A stretch of DNA of 64,000 nucleotides from the NCBI RefSeq assembly GCF_900156725.1, contig NZ_FTOI01000015.1:1-64000 (forward strand). The letters run 5' to 3'. A program made the translations under genes and the position numbers. The stretch comes from Kaistella chaponensis (GTDB taxonomy: Bacteria > Bacteroidota > Bacteroidia > Flavobacteriales > Weeksellaceae). This document shows positions 43,275 to 51,755 of the stretch, piece after piece. The notes under the pieces are model-generated. The model did no database searches. It worked only from the letters and a program-made list of their open reading frames with translations, and was not told the DNA's origin. Positions within the stretch are counted from its first letter, which is position 1, and every line of letters begins with the position of its first letter.

Positions 43275-44984
43275 ATGAATAAAACACTCTCAATAGGACT
43301 TGCCGGTTTCTCTTTCACAATCGAGGAACACGCATATATTAAACTTAGCGATTATCTTGCAGCGCTTAGAAATTCTTTGGATGCGAATGAAGCAGATGAG
43401 GTAATGCACGATATCGAGATCAGAATGGTAGAAATCTTCAATGATACCCTCGGAAAAAGAGAAGTTATCAATGATGGAGATGTAGAACGGGTAATTTCTC
43501 AAATTGGTAAACCAGAAGAGATCGAAGAACAGGAAGAAGCATATTATTCTGAAAATAATTCAAAAAGAAATGCTAAATCTTCTGCTTATTTTTCAGGAAA
43601 CAAACAACTCTTCCGCGATCCAGAAAAGCAAAAAATTGCTGGTGTTTGTGCAGGGTTGGCTCATTATGTAGGTTTAGACATCAGTGTAATGCGCGCAATT
43701 TGGTTAGGAATTGCCATTCTCGGAATATTTACCGCAGCAATCTCTACTTCGCTCATCATTTTAATCTACGTGATTCTTTGGGCAGTTTTGCCACAAGCAA
43801 CCACTGCTACCGATTTTCTTAAAATGAAGGGTAAACCAATGAATTTTGATAATTTAAAAAACGAATCTACCAAAATAGTGCAGTTTGCAAACGAATCTTC
43901 GCAAAGAGTTGGCGAAATTTACAATGAAAATAAACCTTACATCAACAATGCAGGAAGTGGACTTTGGAATGTGATCAAATATTTTGTTGGTGGAATTCTG
44001 GCTTTAATGGCCGTAAGCAGCATCATCGGAGTATTTGTATTATTCGGAATGTTCGGGATCGATTCTAACTTTCCCGGTGCTAATGAAATGAAATTCTATT
44101 TTGAAGACGATGGTTTGTACAAAGTTTTATCTGCAATTATCATCATAGGATCTTTAATTCCTGCTATTATTTTCAGTTTATTGAGCATCAAGATCTTTTC
44201 TCCACAGACCAAATTAAGAAATATCGGTTGGGTGATTGGTGCATTATTTATCGCAGTAATGGCTCTTGGAGCGTACTTTGGTTTAAGTATGGCAAAAACG
44301 CAATCCTTCAAAGGACATAAAGAAGATACCGAAAATGTAAGCATTAACACGACCTCAGACAGTTTATATGTAGATATGAAACAGGTAACAATTCCACAGA
44401 ATTTTAAAGGGTACGATAATGATCTTTTTTCTGACAAGAAAATGGTTTATGAAGAAGATTATCCGTCAGTGGATGTTACCAGAAATGCAAATATTACTAC
44501 GCCGTATTTAATCATTAAAAAAGAAGGAAATGGATATAATATTCCGGTTCAGCTGAATATTCCTGTAGAAATCGATGGTAATAAAATATTACTTCCAAAT
44601 TACATGAAATATCCCTACGCACACCGTTTCAGAGATTACAATGTTAGTTATGAATTGGTCGTTCCACAAAAAACCCAGGTTTTTAAAGTAAGAGATAATG
44701 TCTTACAAATCGAAGGTGATCTAAATGGCGACGGGAAAAATGATGACGATCAGGATGATGATAATGATAATAATGGTGATGAAAAAGTAAACATCCAAAT
44801 CGGGAAAAATTCCATTATCGCAAATTCCGGTAAAAACGATTCTATGATTGTAAATGGGAAAAAAGTTTCTCAGGAAGTGGGCAAAAAAATGATCGATTCT
44901 ATGAATGTAGATTTCAGTGATTTGAAAGACGTGAACATTTCCATCAAAAACGGTAAAAAAGAAGTTTCTATTAAAACCAATTAA
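43275..44984 (+). CDS. PspC-domain membrane protein
   Basis: A 569-residue inner-membrane protein. The N-terminal cytosolic part (DYLAALRNSLDANEADEVMHDIEIRMVEIF, ISQIGKPEEIEEQ) resembles the DUF1700-like modules linked to PadR genes. The PspC domain is at about 115-175 (RDPEKQKIAGVCAGLAHYVGLD, ILIYVILWAVLP). Further hydrophobic helices occur at about 235-265, 285-310 and 320-345. A long C-terminal extracytoplasmic region follows, with an Asp/Asn-rich stretch (GDGKNDDDQDDDNDNNGDE, about 480-498). Coupling to PadR suggests envelope-stress control. Confidence 0.87.
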   Translation: MNKTLSIGLAGFSFTIEEHAYIKLSDYLAALRNSLDANEADEVMHDIEIRMVEIFNDTLGKREVINDGDVERVISQIGKPEEIEEQEEAYYSENNSKRNAKSSAYFSGNKQLFRDPEKQKIAGVCAGLAHYVGLDISVMRAIWLGIAILGIFTAAISTSLIILIYVILWAVLPQATTATDFLKMKGKPMNFDNLKNESTKIVQFANESSQRVGEIYNENKPYINNAGSGLWNVIKYFVGGILALMAVSSIIGVFVLFGMFGIDSNFPGANEMKFYFEDDGLYKVLSAIIIIGSLIPAIIFSLLSIKIFSPQTKLRNIGWVIGALFIAVMALGAYFGLSMAKTQSFKGHKEDTENVSINTTSDSLYVDMKQVTIPQNFKGYDNDLFSDKKMVYEEDYPSVDVTRNANITTPYLIIKKEGNGYNIPVQLNIPVEIDGNKILLPNYMKYPYAHRFRDYNVSYELVVPQKTQVFKVRDNVLQIEGDLNGDGKNDDDQDDDNDNNGDEKVNIQIGKNSIIANSGKNDSMIVNGKKVSQEVGKKMIDSMNVDFSDLKDVNISIKNGKKEVSIKTN

Positions 44985-45186
44985 TGAGAGTGGATGAGCA
45001 AAAGCGAAAACTTCTTCCGATGATCTTTACGAGAATTGGAATCCAGAAAAATTCGCTTTTCGCTTGTTCCCTACATTGCAATTTTAAAGAAAATTTAACA
45101 TTCACAATGGTATTCTCAATTTAAATTATAGTAATTTCGTTGTGTTAAATGGAAAAGTAAATCATTAACAATTAAAAAACTCAATC

Positions 45187-45249
45187 ATGGTACAGTTCGT
45201 ATTCGAAATCGCAATGAAAATCATGGATTTCATCAGCAGTTTATTTTAG
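45187..45249 (+). CDS. Possible 20-residue amphipathic peptide
   Basis: The frame ATG 45187 to TAG 45249 encodes a 20-residue peptide (MVQFVFEIAMKIMDF, then ISSLF) with hydrophobic residues on one helix face and Glu7, Lys11 and Asp14 on the other. It has a typical AT-rich flavobacterial leader (ACAATTAAAAAACTCAATC) and is followed within 26 bases by an intrinsic terminator. It lies alone in a 368-base spacer with no other gene. It may be a membrane-active peptide or small regulator. Expression is not shown by the sequence. Confidence 0.35.
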   Translation: MVQFVFEIAMKIMDFISSLF

Positions 45250-45263
45250 ACAGAATAATTCAA

Positions 45264-45271
45264 TATATTTG
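45264..45271 (+). promoter_or_regulatory. -7 box (TATATTTG) directly before a terminator
   Basis: Exact TAnnTTTG match whose predicted start (about 45276) coincides with the first base of the hairpin at 45275-45307. It could drive the acyltransferase gene through an attenuating leader, or be fortuitous. Confidence 0.35.
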
Positions 45272-45274
45272 TAA

Positions 45275-45307
45275 AAGTATAACCAATCCTTTTGGTTGTA
45301 CTTTTTT
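45275..45307 (+). terminator. Intrinsic terminator after the small peptide frame
   Basis: AAGTATAACCA (45275-45285) pairs with TGGTTGTACTT (45293-45303) with one G-U pair, then a T-run to 45307. Confidence 0.8.
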
Positions 45308-45352
45308 GTTTAATTTCCATGTATTAATGACCATCACTCCTTATCATTTATT

Positions 45353-45919
45353 ATGAAAAAATTCCTCGCAAAATTAATCTTAAAAATCGTCGGCTGGAAA
45401 GTCGTCTTAGAAGGCGATGTTGATAACCTGAATCGCTGTATCTTGGTGGTAGCACCACATACTGCCAATGAAGAATACATGTTGGGAAATCTGGCATATT
45501 GGTCTCTTGGAAAACCTTTGAAAGTTATTATAAAAGATGCGCACACCAAAGCTTGGTACGGATTTCTGGTAAAAGCTATGGGTGGAGTAGGAATTGATCG
45601 TGCACAAAAAAACAATTTGGTAAAATTTGTTGCAGACAAATTCGCAAAAGAAGATTTCAGTTTGGTGATCACTCCAGAAGGAACCAGAAGTTGGGTCCCA
45701 AAATGGAGAAAAGGCTTCTATCACATGGCTTTGGCAGCTAAAGTTCCGCTCGTAATTGCCTCGGGAGATTTCAAGGATAAAACAATTTATCTCGGTAAGA
45801 AAATTTCTGTTGAAGATTTAGAAACCCGAACTTACGAAGACATCATGACCGAACTGGAAGAATATTACAAAAAAAGAACGCCCAAAGTTCCGGAAAACTG
45901 GAATCCAAAAATTTTTTAA
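45353..45919 (+). CDS. Lysophospholipid acyltransferase-family protein
   Basis: A 188-residue membrane-associated acyltransferase of the PlsC fold. The catalytic block is APHTANEEYM, with His36 and Glu41 (a Glu version of the HX4D motif common in this short subfamily). ITPEGTRSWVPKWRKGFYHMA is the phosphate/substrate-binding block, and VPLVIASGDFKDK the third. It probably acylates a lysophospholipid or related glycerolipid. It is followed 19 bases later by the thioesterase. Confidence 0.87.
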   Translation: MKKFLAKLILKIVGWKVVLEGDVDNLNRCILVVAPHTANEEYMLGNLAYWSLGKPLKVIIKDAHTKAWYGFLVKAMGGVGIDRAQKNNLVKFVADKFAKEDFSLVITPEGTRSWVPKWRKGFYHMALAAKVPLVIASGDFKDKTIYLGKKISVEDLETRTYEDIMTELEEYYKKRTPKVPENWNPKIF

Positions 45920-45938
45920 ATTCAATCTCAATTTTTTA

Positions 45939-46355
45939 ATGGAAAATAAAGAACAAATTTTAGAAAAACTCAATAATTGGGGTGGAGAAACCTTAGGAAA
46001 AACCTTAAACATCGTTTTTACCGAGGTTACCAACGAAACGCTTACTGCAACTATGCCTGTAACTCCACGTGTTCATCAACCTTATGGAATCATGCACGGT
46101 GGTGCAAGTTGCGTTTTAGCAGAAACTTTAGGATCTTGCTTATCTGTTTTGCATGTTGATATAGAGAAATTTGCGCCGGTCGGAACCAACATCAATTCCA
46201 ATCATTTGCGTAGCAAGAAGGACGGTTTAGTTACCGGAACTGCAAAATTTATCCGAAAAGGAAAAACCATGCACGTTTCTGAAATTGAAATTCGAGACGA
46301 AAAAGGCGAACTGATCAATCATACAACCATGACCAATGCCATTATTCTAAGGTAA
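45939..46355 (+). CDS. Hotdog-fold thioesterase, probably 1,4-dihydroxy-2-naphthoyl-CoA hydrolase
   Basis: A 138-residue PaaI/MenI-type thioesterase. HQPYGIMHGGASCVLAETLGS is the catalytic helix region with the HGG motif and the downstream Glu; NINSNHLRSKKDG follows. Acting on DHNA-CoA in menaquinone biosynthesis is inferred from the nearby isochorismate synthase (47503), the first dedicated step of that pathway. A general acyl-CoA thioesterase remains possible. Confidence 0.85.
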   Translation: MENKEQILEKLNNWGGETLGKTLNIVFTEVTNETLTATMPVTPRVHQPYGIMHGGASCVLAETLGSCLSVLHVDIEKFAPVGTNINSNHLRSKKDGLVTGTAKFIRKGKTMHVSEIEIRDEKGELINHTTMTNAIILR

Positions 46356-46410
46356 AAAATGCAGTTCACCTTCTTTTTTTAGTTTAAAAATTGGCTTCCA
46401 AATATTTATT

Positions 46411-47496
46411 TTGAATAACTTTCTCTACTTTTTCACTTTCATTTTTCTTATTTCATGTTCCAGAAATGAAGGGAATTCTATTGAAAATCCTCAGAATCAA
46501 GAAACCCCACAGAATCCTAAAATTCTAGAAATCAAAGGAGCCGACTTATCATTTCTCCCTGAATTGAGACAAAGTGGAGTTCAACTCCTCAATTCCGAGA
46601 ACCAAACAGAAGACGCATTGTTAACTTTGAAAAAAGCCGGCGTCAATGTGATTCGACTAAGACTTTGGAAAAATCCAGCGACTCCCAATTCTTCTTTTGA
46701 AACCGTGAAAAATCTCGCGCAAGAAATTAAAAGCAAAGGGATGAAAGTACTTTTGTCCGTGCATTATTCTGATTCTTGGGCAGATCCTTCTCAACAAAAA
46801 AAACCGCAAAAGTGGGATCATATTAGTTTTGCAAGTTTACAAGACAGCGTCGCTATTTATACCCGAAAAATTGTCACCGAAATAAATCCCGAATACATTC
46901 AGATCGGAAATGAAATAAACAGCGGTTTTCTTTTTCCTGAAGGCAGTATTCAAAATCTTTTTCAAATGAAAACACTTTTAAATGTGGGAATTTCTGCTGT
47001 GAAATCTACCAACGCGAATACCAAAGTTATTTTGCATTTCGCGGGTTTTCAAAATGCCAATTCATTTTTCACCAATGTTGCAGACCTGAATTATGATATT
47101 ATTGGAATTTCTTATTATCCAAATTGGCACGGAAAAAGTTTAATCGAGTTGCAGCAAAATTTAGAACAGATTTCCAATTCACAAAATAAACCTATTTTTA
47201 TTGCAGAAACAGCTTATCCTTTTACTATGAGTTGGAATGATCAAACGCACAATGTAATCGGAAATTCGTCACAGATTTTATCAGAATTTTCCGCAACTGA
47301 AACGGGGCAAAAAAATTATTTGTTAAAAATGAAAGAGCTCATCACCGCAGTTCCGAAAGGCATTGGTTTCTGCTATTGGGGAAGCGAATGGGTTTCTTAC
47401 AAAGGTCAAAATGCAACCGACGGATCATCGTGGGAAAACCAAGCTTTTTGGGGTTTTAACCATAAAATATTGCCTGTTTCTGAAGCTTATAAATAA
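46411..47496 (+). CDS. Arabinogalactan endo-beta-1,4-galactanase (GH53) lipoprotein
   Basis: A 361-residue lipoprotein. The start codon must be TTG (46411), since no ATG precedes the lipobox FLISC (Cys16). The GH53 catalytic pair is visible: acid/base Glu168 (QIGNEINSG) and nucleophile Glu266 (IFIAETAYP). VIRLRLWKNP, LLSVHYSDSWADPSQQ and GISYYPNWHG are typical GH53 strands. It should cleave beta-1,4-galactan side chains of pectin. It is unexpectedly placed between two probable menaquinone genes, with a seven-base spacer to the next ATG. Confidence 0.9.
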   Translation: MNNFLYFFTFIFLISCSRNEGNSIENPQNQETPQNPKILEIKGADLSFLPELRQSGVQLLNSENQTEDALLTLKKAGVNVIRLRLWKNPATPNSSFETVKNLAQEIKSKGMKVLLSVHYSDSWADPSQQKKPQKWDHISFASLQDSVAIYTRKIVTEINPEYIQIGNEINSGFLFPEGSIQNLFQMKTLLNVGISAVKSTNANTKVILHFAGFQNANSFFTNVADLNYDIIGISYYPNWHGKSLIELQQNLEQISNSQNKPIFIAETAYPFTMSWNDQTHNVIGNSSQILSEFSATETGQKNYLLKMKELITAVPKGIGFCYWGSEWVSYKGQNATDGSSWENQAFWGFNHKILPVSEAYK

Positions 47497-47502
47497 TCGT
47501 AA

Positions 47503-48474
47503 ATGGTATACTTCAAATTTCCTTTCTCTGAAAATATTTGTACCACCGACTCTTCTTCGACGAAAAAATGGGTTTCTTTTTTTTCGTTTGATGGATCAGA
47601 AATCCTTCCCTTTGAAGGTGATATTAAACAAATATCTCAACAAGAATTTTTGAAAAATGAAATCAATACTCATTTTTTATCCTTTAATCTTAATGGTTTC
47701 GAGGAAGAAAATCAAAATGATTATCAAGAAAAACTAGCGAATGTAATTGGTTTTATTAAACAAAATAATCTTTCGAAATTGGTAATTTCTAGAAGAGAAT
47801 TGTTGAATTACAATGGATTAAAAATAAATTTGACTCAAACTTTTCTTAATCTTTGCAAATCTTATCCAAATGCTTTTGTCTATTTTTTCATCAAAGAAGG
47901 AAAATGTTGGATGGGTGCGTTTTCTGAGATTTTAGGTAAATTCAACAAGAAAAATTCGCAATTTGAGACCATGAGTTTGGCCGGAACAATTTCTGTGAAC
48001 GACAATTGGACGAAAAAAGAAATAGAAGAGCAAAAACCTGTGACCAATTTTATCAGGAATGTTTTGGGAAAATTTTCCGAAAATATGGAGCAATCTGAAA
48101 CATACGACCACGTTTCTGGAAACATCAAGCATTTGCGAACCGATTTCAAAGCCCAAATTACCCAGGAAAATTTAGAAAATATTATTTCGGAATTGCACCC
48201 AACTCCCGCAGTTTGTGGAATTCCAAAGGATCTTTGTCAAAATGCGATTGAACAATTTGAAAAGTACCCAAGAAAATTGTATGCAGGTTACATCAAGGTA
48301 GAAACCGAAGAATATATTCAATATTTCGTCAATCTACGGTGTGCAGAATTTTTCAAAAATGCAGCATTAATCTACGTCGGTGGTGGTATTACAGCGGAAA
48401 GTTCTGTTGAAAAAGAATGGCAGGAAACAGAATTGAAAGCGGAAGCTATTTTAAAGAACGTTGCCTTTACCTAA
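47503..48474 (+). CDS. Isochorismate synthase (chorismate-binding family)
   Basis: A 323-residue enzyme converting chorismate to isochorismate for menaquinone (MenF role). The conserved C-terminal blocks are KLVISRRELLNY, FKAQITQENLENIISELHPTPAVCGIPK, RKLYAGYIKVE and YVGGGITAESSVEKEWQETELKAEAIL. The N-terminus is shorter than E. coli MenF, as usual in Bacteroidota. With no siderophore genes nearby, menaquinone use is more likely than enterobactin-type use. Confidence 0.87.
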   Translation: MVYFKFPFSENICTTDSSSTKKWVSFFSFDGSEILPFEGDIKQISQQEFLKNEINTHFLSFNLNGFEEENQNDYQEKLANVIGFIKQNNLSKLVISRRELLNYNGLKINLTQTFLNLCKSYPNAFVYFFIKEGKCWMGAFSEILGKFNKKNSQFETMSLAGTISVNDNWTKKEIEEQKPVTNFIRNVLGKFSENMEQSETYDHVSGNIKHLRTDFKAQITQENLENIISELHPTPAVCGIPKDLCQNAIEQFEKYPRKLYAGYIKVETEEYIQYFVNLRCAEFFKNAALIYVGGGITAESSVEKEWQETELKAEAILKNVAFT

Positions 48475-48611
48475 AGATTTTCAAACTCAAAAAAGCCACA
48501 AAGTAGCGAATTCAGTAGTATTCGTTGAAGCGCTGTGAATGTTTATAATCACGCTGAATAATAATGGAAAATGATTTTGAATACCTTCGTATTGAAAAAG
48601 TCGGGAATCCT

Positions 48612-48989
48612 TTAATGGGTAAAACCCATCAGAAAACTCACCAACATAATTCCGATCACAATTGCCGAAATGATGACGTAAGTGTAATCTTTCTCTTTAA
48701 TGTAGCCAACCAAGGCGAAAATAATCCGAACCAGTGGCGTTAAAATAAGCAGTAAAATGCCAAGTTGGATGATGCCAATTCCTTCAAATTTACATAAAGA
48801 AGTAAAAAAGCTTTGCCAAATTGTACCGACAGGAACTCCCAAAGAAGTATAATCATTGGGCATTTCAAATCCTTCAAAGAATAATTTAATGAAACCAATA
48901 AAAGAAGTGATGACCGAAAAAATCACGCCCAAACGAAGAAGATTGCCTACGGAACGGTTGAGATCCAAATCGGTGAAATGTCTTTTCAT
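48612..48989 (-). CDS. DUF1634 membrane protein
   Basis: A 125-residue protein with three hydrophobic helices (about 15-40, 68-92, 100-122), matching DUF1634 (LNRSVGNLLRLGVIFSVITS, GIIQLGILLLILTPLVRI). This family is found almost always beside TauE/SafE transporters, as here. Its start overlaps the transporter stop by one base. It is probably an accessory subunit of that transporter. Confidence 0.87.
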   Translation of the reverse strand: MKRHFTDLDLNRSVGNLLRLGVIFSVITSFIGFIKLFFEGFEMPNDYTSLGVPVGTIWQSFFTSLCKFEGIGIIQLGILLLILTPLVRIIFALVGYIKEKDYTYVIISAIVIGIMLVSFLMGFTH

Positions 48990-49819
48990 TATTTAAAATT
49001 ATGGTTAAGACCGTTGTACATCATATAAATAGAGAGAATCGAAACGACGACTGCGAAGACCACTTTCAATTTTTTGGTCTGTGAAATCATCAATGTTTTC
49101 GAGCCGATAAAACTGCCTAAAACAACGCCGATTAATACTGGTGCTACAATGACAGGAATAATTTCGCCACGCTGAAAATAGATAAGAGAACTCGCTACTG
49201 CAGTCACTCCGATCATAAAATTACTCGTTGTTGTAGATACTTTAAACGGAAGTTTCATCATATTGTCCATGGCTAAAACTTTCAATGCTCCTGATCCAAT
49301 ACCGAGAAGTCCCGACATTACTCCTGCAAATGCCATCATAAAAAATCCTGGAATTGTATTTCGAGCGGAGTACGCTTTGATGACGCCTTTATCGGGAAAG
49401 GTTCCGAACAGCCGCAATCGGTGCTCTAAACTTCCCTCTATCAAAGGTTCCTGATGATCAGGTTTTTTTCTTAAATTAAGAATAACGGTGAGAATTAAGA
49501 TACTTGCGAAAATAATTCCGATGGTATTTGGATTCAGCAAACCCGAAATTAAAGCCCCAATAATTGCGCCGGTTGTGGTGGCAATTTCTAAAAACATCCC
49601 AATCCTTACATTGGTAAAGCCTTCTTTTACAAAAGCTGCAGCTGCACCAGAAGAAGTTCCGATCACAGAAATCAATGATGCGCCGATTGCATAATGCATG
49701 GGAACACCAAAGCCAAGAGTGAGTAAAGGAATGATAACCACACCGCCGCCTAATCCAGTTAAGGATCCAAGCAATCCGGCGGAAACGGCTCCGAAGAACA
49801 GAATTAATATTTCCGACAT
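48989..49819 (-). CDS. TauE/SafE-family sulfite exporter-like permease
   Basis: A 276-residue inner-membrane transporter with about eight helices in two repeats. GSLTGLGGGVVIIPLLTLG and LLGIGSGALKVLAMDNMMKLP are the signature loops of TauE/SafE. Substrate is probably a sulfur oxyanion or sulfonate, unproven here. It is coupled to the DUF1634 gene. A -7 box ends four bases before its ATG. Confidence 0.9.
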   Translation of the reverse strand: MSEILILFFGAVSAGLLGSLTGLGGGVVIIPLLTLGFGVPMHYAIGASLISVIGTSSGAAAAFVKEGFTNVRIGMFLEIATTTGAIIGALISGLLNPNTIGIIFASILILTVILNLRKKPDHQEPLIEGSLEHRLRLFGTFPDKGVIKAYSARNTIPGFFMMAFAGVMSGLLGIGSGALKVLAMDNMMKLPFKVSTTTSNFMIGVTAVASSLIYFQRGEIIPVIVAPVLIGVVLGSFIGSKTLMISQTKKLKVVFAVVVSILSIYMMYNGLNHNFK

Positions 49820-49823
49820 GTCA

Positions 49824-49831
49824 CAAATCTA
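49824..49831 (-). promoter_or_regulatory. -7 box (TAGATTTG) of the TauE/DUF1634 operon
   Basis: TAnnTTTG match on the minus strand with only four bases to the ATG, predicting a leaderless or nearly leaderless transcript. Confidence 0.55.
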
Positions 49832-49908
49832 AGGATTTTGAGCTGTTTAAAGAAATTTTGGATGCTAAAAATAACGCCTAAACTGCTATCTGGAATTTTT
49901 ATAAATTG

Positions 49909-49916
49909 TATTTTTG
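49909..49916 (+). promoter_or_regulatory. -7 box (TATTTTTG) of the DUF1543-purK operon
   Basis: TAnnTTTG match 12 bases before the ATG at 49929. The TTG at 49914, which would open a longer frame, overlaps the box. Confidence 0.5.
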
Positions 49917-49928
49917 CTTTTTGAAAAT

Positions 49929-50480
49929 ATGAAATTATTTTACGTCATTCTTGGTGCAACTCCAATCGGCAGAAATATCGAACAACACGATGTTTTTTTT
50001 GGCATTGGTGAAAATCTCAAAGATTTAGTTCCCGATATGAAGAAATTCTGGCCAGAAGCGAAAGGAAAAATTCATATCGACTGCTATCAAGAAGTTCAGT
50101 TTGTGGACGGTTTTGAAGTGAAAATTGTAGAAAAAACTTCCGAATCAGTAGAAAATCATCTGTTTTTTATTAATCTCGGCGGTTATCAAAGTGGAAAGTT
50201 CGAGGAACTTCATGAGCAATATTTAATGGTCGGTCAATCGTTGGCGAAAATTATTAGAAAAGTAAAAAAAACCGACTTTTACAAAACGATGGGTTTTCCC
50301 GAAGCGGTAAGTCATATTGATGATAAACACGCCGTTGATATAGACGATGTTTTTAATGTTAATGATATTCTGCCTTTAAAAATGAAGGAGAAATATTCAA
50401 TTATATTAGAAAAATCGCAAATTGAAAGTCAGAAAAACTTCACACATATTGGATATTTAGCAATCAGTAAATTAAAGTAA
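49929..50480 (+). CDS. DUF1543-domain protein
   Basis: A 183-residue cytosolic protein with a duplicated small domain: MKLFYVILGATPIGRNIEQHDVFFGIG (first) and NHLFFINLGGYQSGKFEELHEQYLMVG (second). The IEQHD and FEELHE helices are the recurring element of DUF1543. The function is unknown. Its stop lies two bases before the purK ATG, so the two are translated together. Confidence 0.85.
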   Translation: MKLFYVILGATPIGRNIEQHDVFFGIGENLKDLVPDMKKFWPEAKGKIHIDCYQEVQFVDGFEVKIVEKTSESVENHLFFINLGGYQSGKFEELHEQYLMVGQSLAKIIRKVKKTDFYKTMGFPEAVSHIDDKHAVDIDDVFNVNDILPLKMKEKYSIILEKSQIESQKNFTHIGYLAISKLK

Positions 50481-50482
50481 AC

Positions 50483-51595
50483 ATGAAAATAGGAATTTTA
50501 GGTGGCGGACAATTGGGTCGAATGTTAATTCAGGAAGCTTTGAAATATGATGATGAATTTTACATACTCGATCCTAGTGCAAACTGTTCTTGTGCCAATA
50601 TTTCTTATTTCACCCAAGGAAATTTCAACAATAAACAAGAGGTTATTGATTTCGGAAAAGACAAAGATGTGGTTTCCATCGAAATTGAACATGTGAGTGT
50701 TGAAGGATTGCAAGTCCTTGAAAATAAAGGAGTAAAGGTGATTCCGAATTCCAGAATCATCACCATCATTCAGCAGAAAATTTTGCAGAAACAGTTTTAT
50801 GAGGAGTTCGATATTCCAAGTCCGGCTTTTCAGATTATTCAGTCGAGTGATGAAGAAATTGTCATTGGTTTTCCTTTCGTTCAGAAATTGAATACTGGTG
50901 GTTACGACGGAAAAGGCGTTCAGATCATCAAAGCAGAAAAAGATTTAGTTAATTTGTGGGATGCTCCTTCTGTTTTGGAAAACCTCGTAGATATCGAGAA
51001 AGAACTTTCGTTGATTATTGCCAAAAACGAACAAGGTGAAATCAAAAGTTTTCCGGTCACAGAAATGGTTGCAGATCCGCAGTTGAATTTGCTCGATTTT
51101 AATATTTCTCCGACGCAAATTGCTGAAGATATTCAAAAACAAATTGATCAGATCGCAGAAAAATTTATGAAAGCTGCCAATTCTGAAGGTTTATTTGCCA
51201 TCGAATTATTTCTGGATAAAAACGGAAAAGTTTGGGTAAATGAAACTGCGCCGCGTCTCCACAATTCGGGACATCAATCGCAGGAAGGGAACGCAAATTC
51301 CCAGTTCGAGCAGTTTTATCGTGTTTTGAAAAATTTGCCGCTTGCCGACACTTCTTCCGCTGGATTCTCCGGAATGTTGAATCTGGTCGGTGAAGAAAAT
51401 TTTTCTGGAAAAGTAAAATACAAAGGTTTAGAAGAGGTGTTGAAATTACCAAATACTTATGTTCATCTCTACGCAAAAGAAGAAACCAAACCTGGTCGGA
51501 AGATGGGTCACATCAATGTTTTGGGCAATTCCAGAGAAGAGCTTTTGGACCAATTGATTGTTATAAAATCTTTGGTAAAAGTGATTTCTGAATAA
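50483..51595 (+). CDS. purK: 5-(carboxyamino)imidazole ribonucleotide synthase
   Basis: Uses ATP and bicarbonate to carboxylate AIR to N5-CAIR in purine synthesis. The 370-residue ATP-grasp enzyme opens MKIGILGGGQLGRMLIQEA; it shows FPFVQKLNTGGYDGKGVQ (ATP-binding loop), LFAIELFLDKNGKVWVNE and APRLHNSGHQSQEGNANSQFEQ (metal and substrate sites). Its pathway partner purE is 4.3 kb downstream rather than adjacent. Confidence 0.95.
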   Translation: MKIGILGGGQLGRMLIQEALKYDDEFYILDPSANCSCANISYFTQGNFNNKQEVIDFGKDKDVVSIEIEHVSVEGLQVLENKGVKVIPNSRIITIIQQKILQKQFYEEFDIPSPAFQIIQSSDEEIVIGFPFVQKLNTGGYDGKGVQIIKAEKDLVNLWDAPSVLENLVDIEKELSLIIAKNEQGEIKSFPVTEMVADPQLNLLDFNISPTQIAEDIQKQIDQIAEKFMKAANSEGLFAIELFLDKNGKVWVNETAPRLHNSGHQSQEGNANSQFEQFYRVLKNLPLADTSSAGFSGMLNLVGEENFSGKVKYKGLEEVLKLPNTYVHLYAKEETKPGRKMGHINVLGNSREELLDQLIVIKSLVKVISE

Positions 51596-51755
51596 ATGGG
51601 TGAGTGCTCATTAAGCATTTATGAAGGCGCGAAATAAATAATTTTCCATCGCAAACGGAATGCATCAAAATTCATTGGAGTTTTACTTCAGCAGAAAATT
51701 TGGGGAACTTCTTTGTTAAAAACTTCGGAGAAAATGGTTCGTTTTTCCTTTACAA

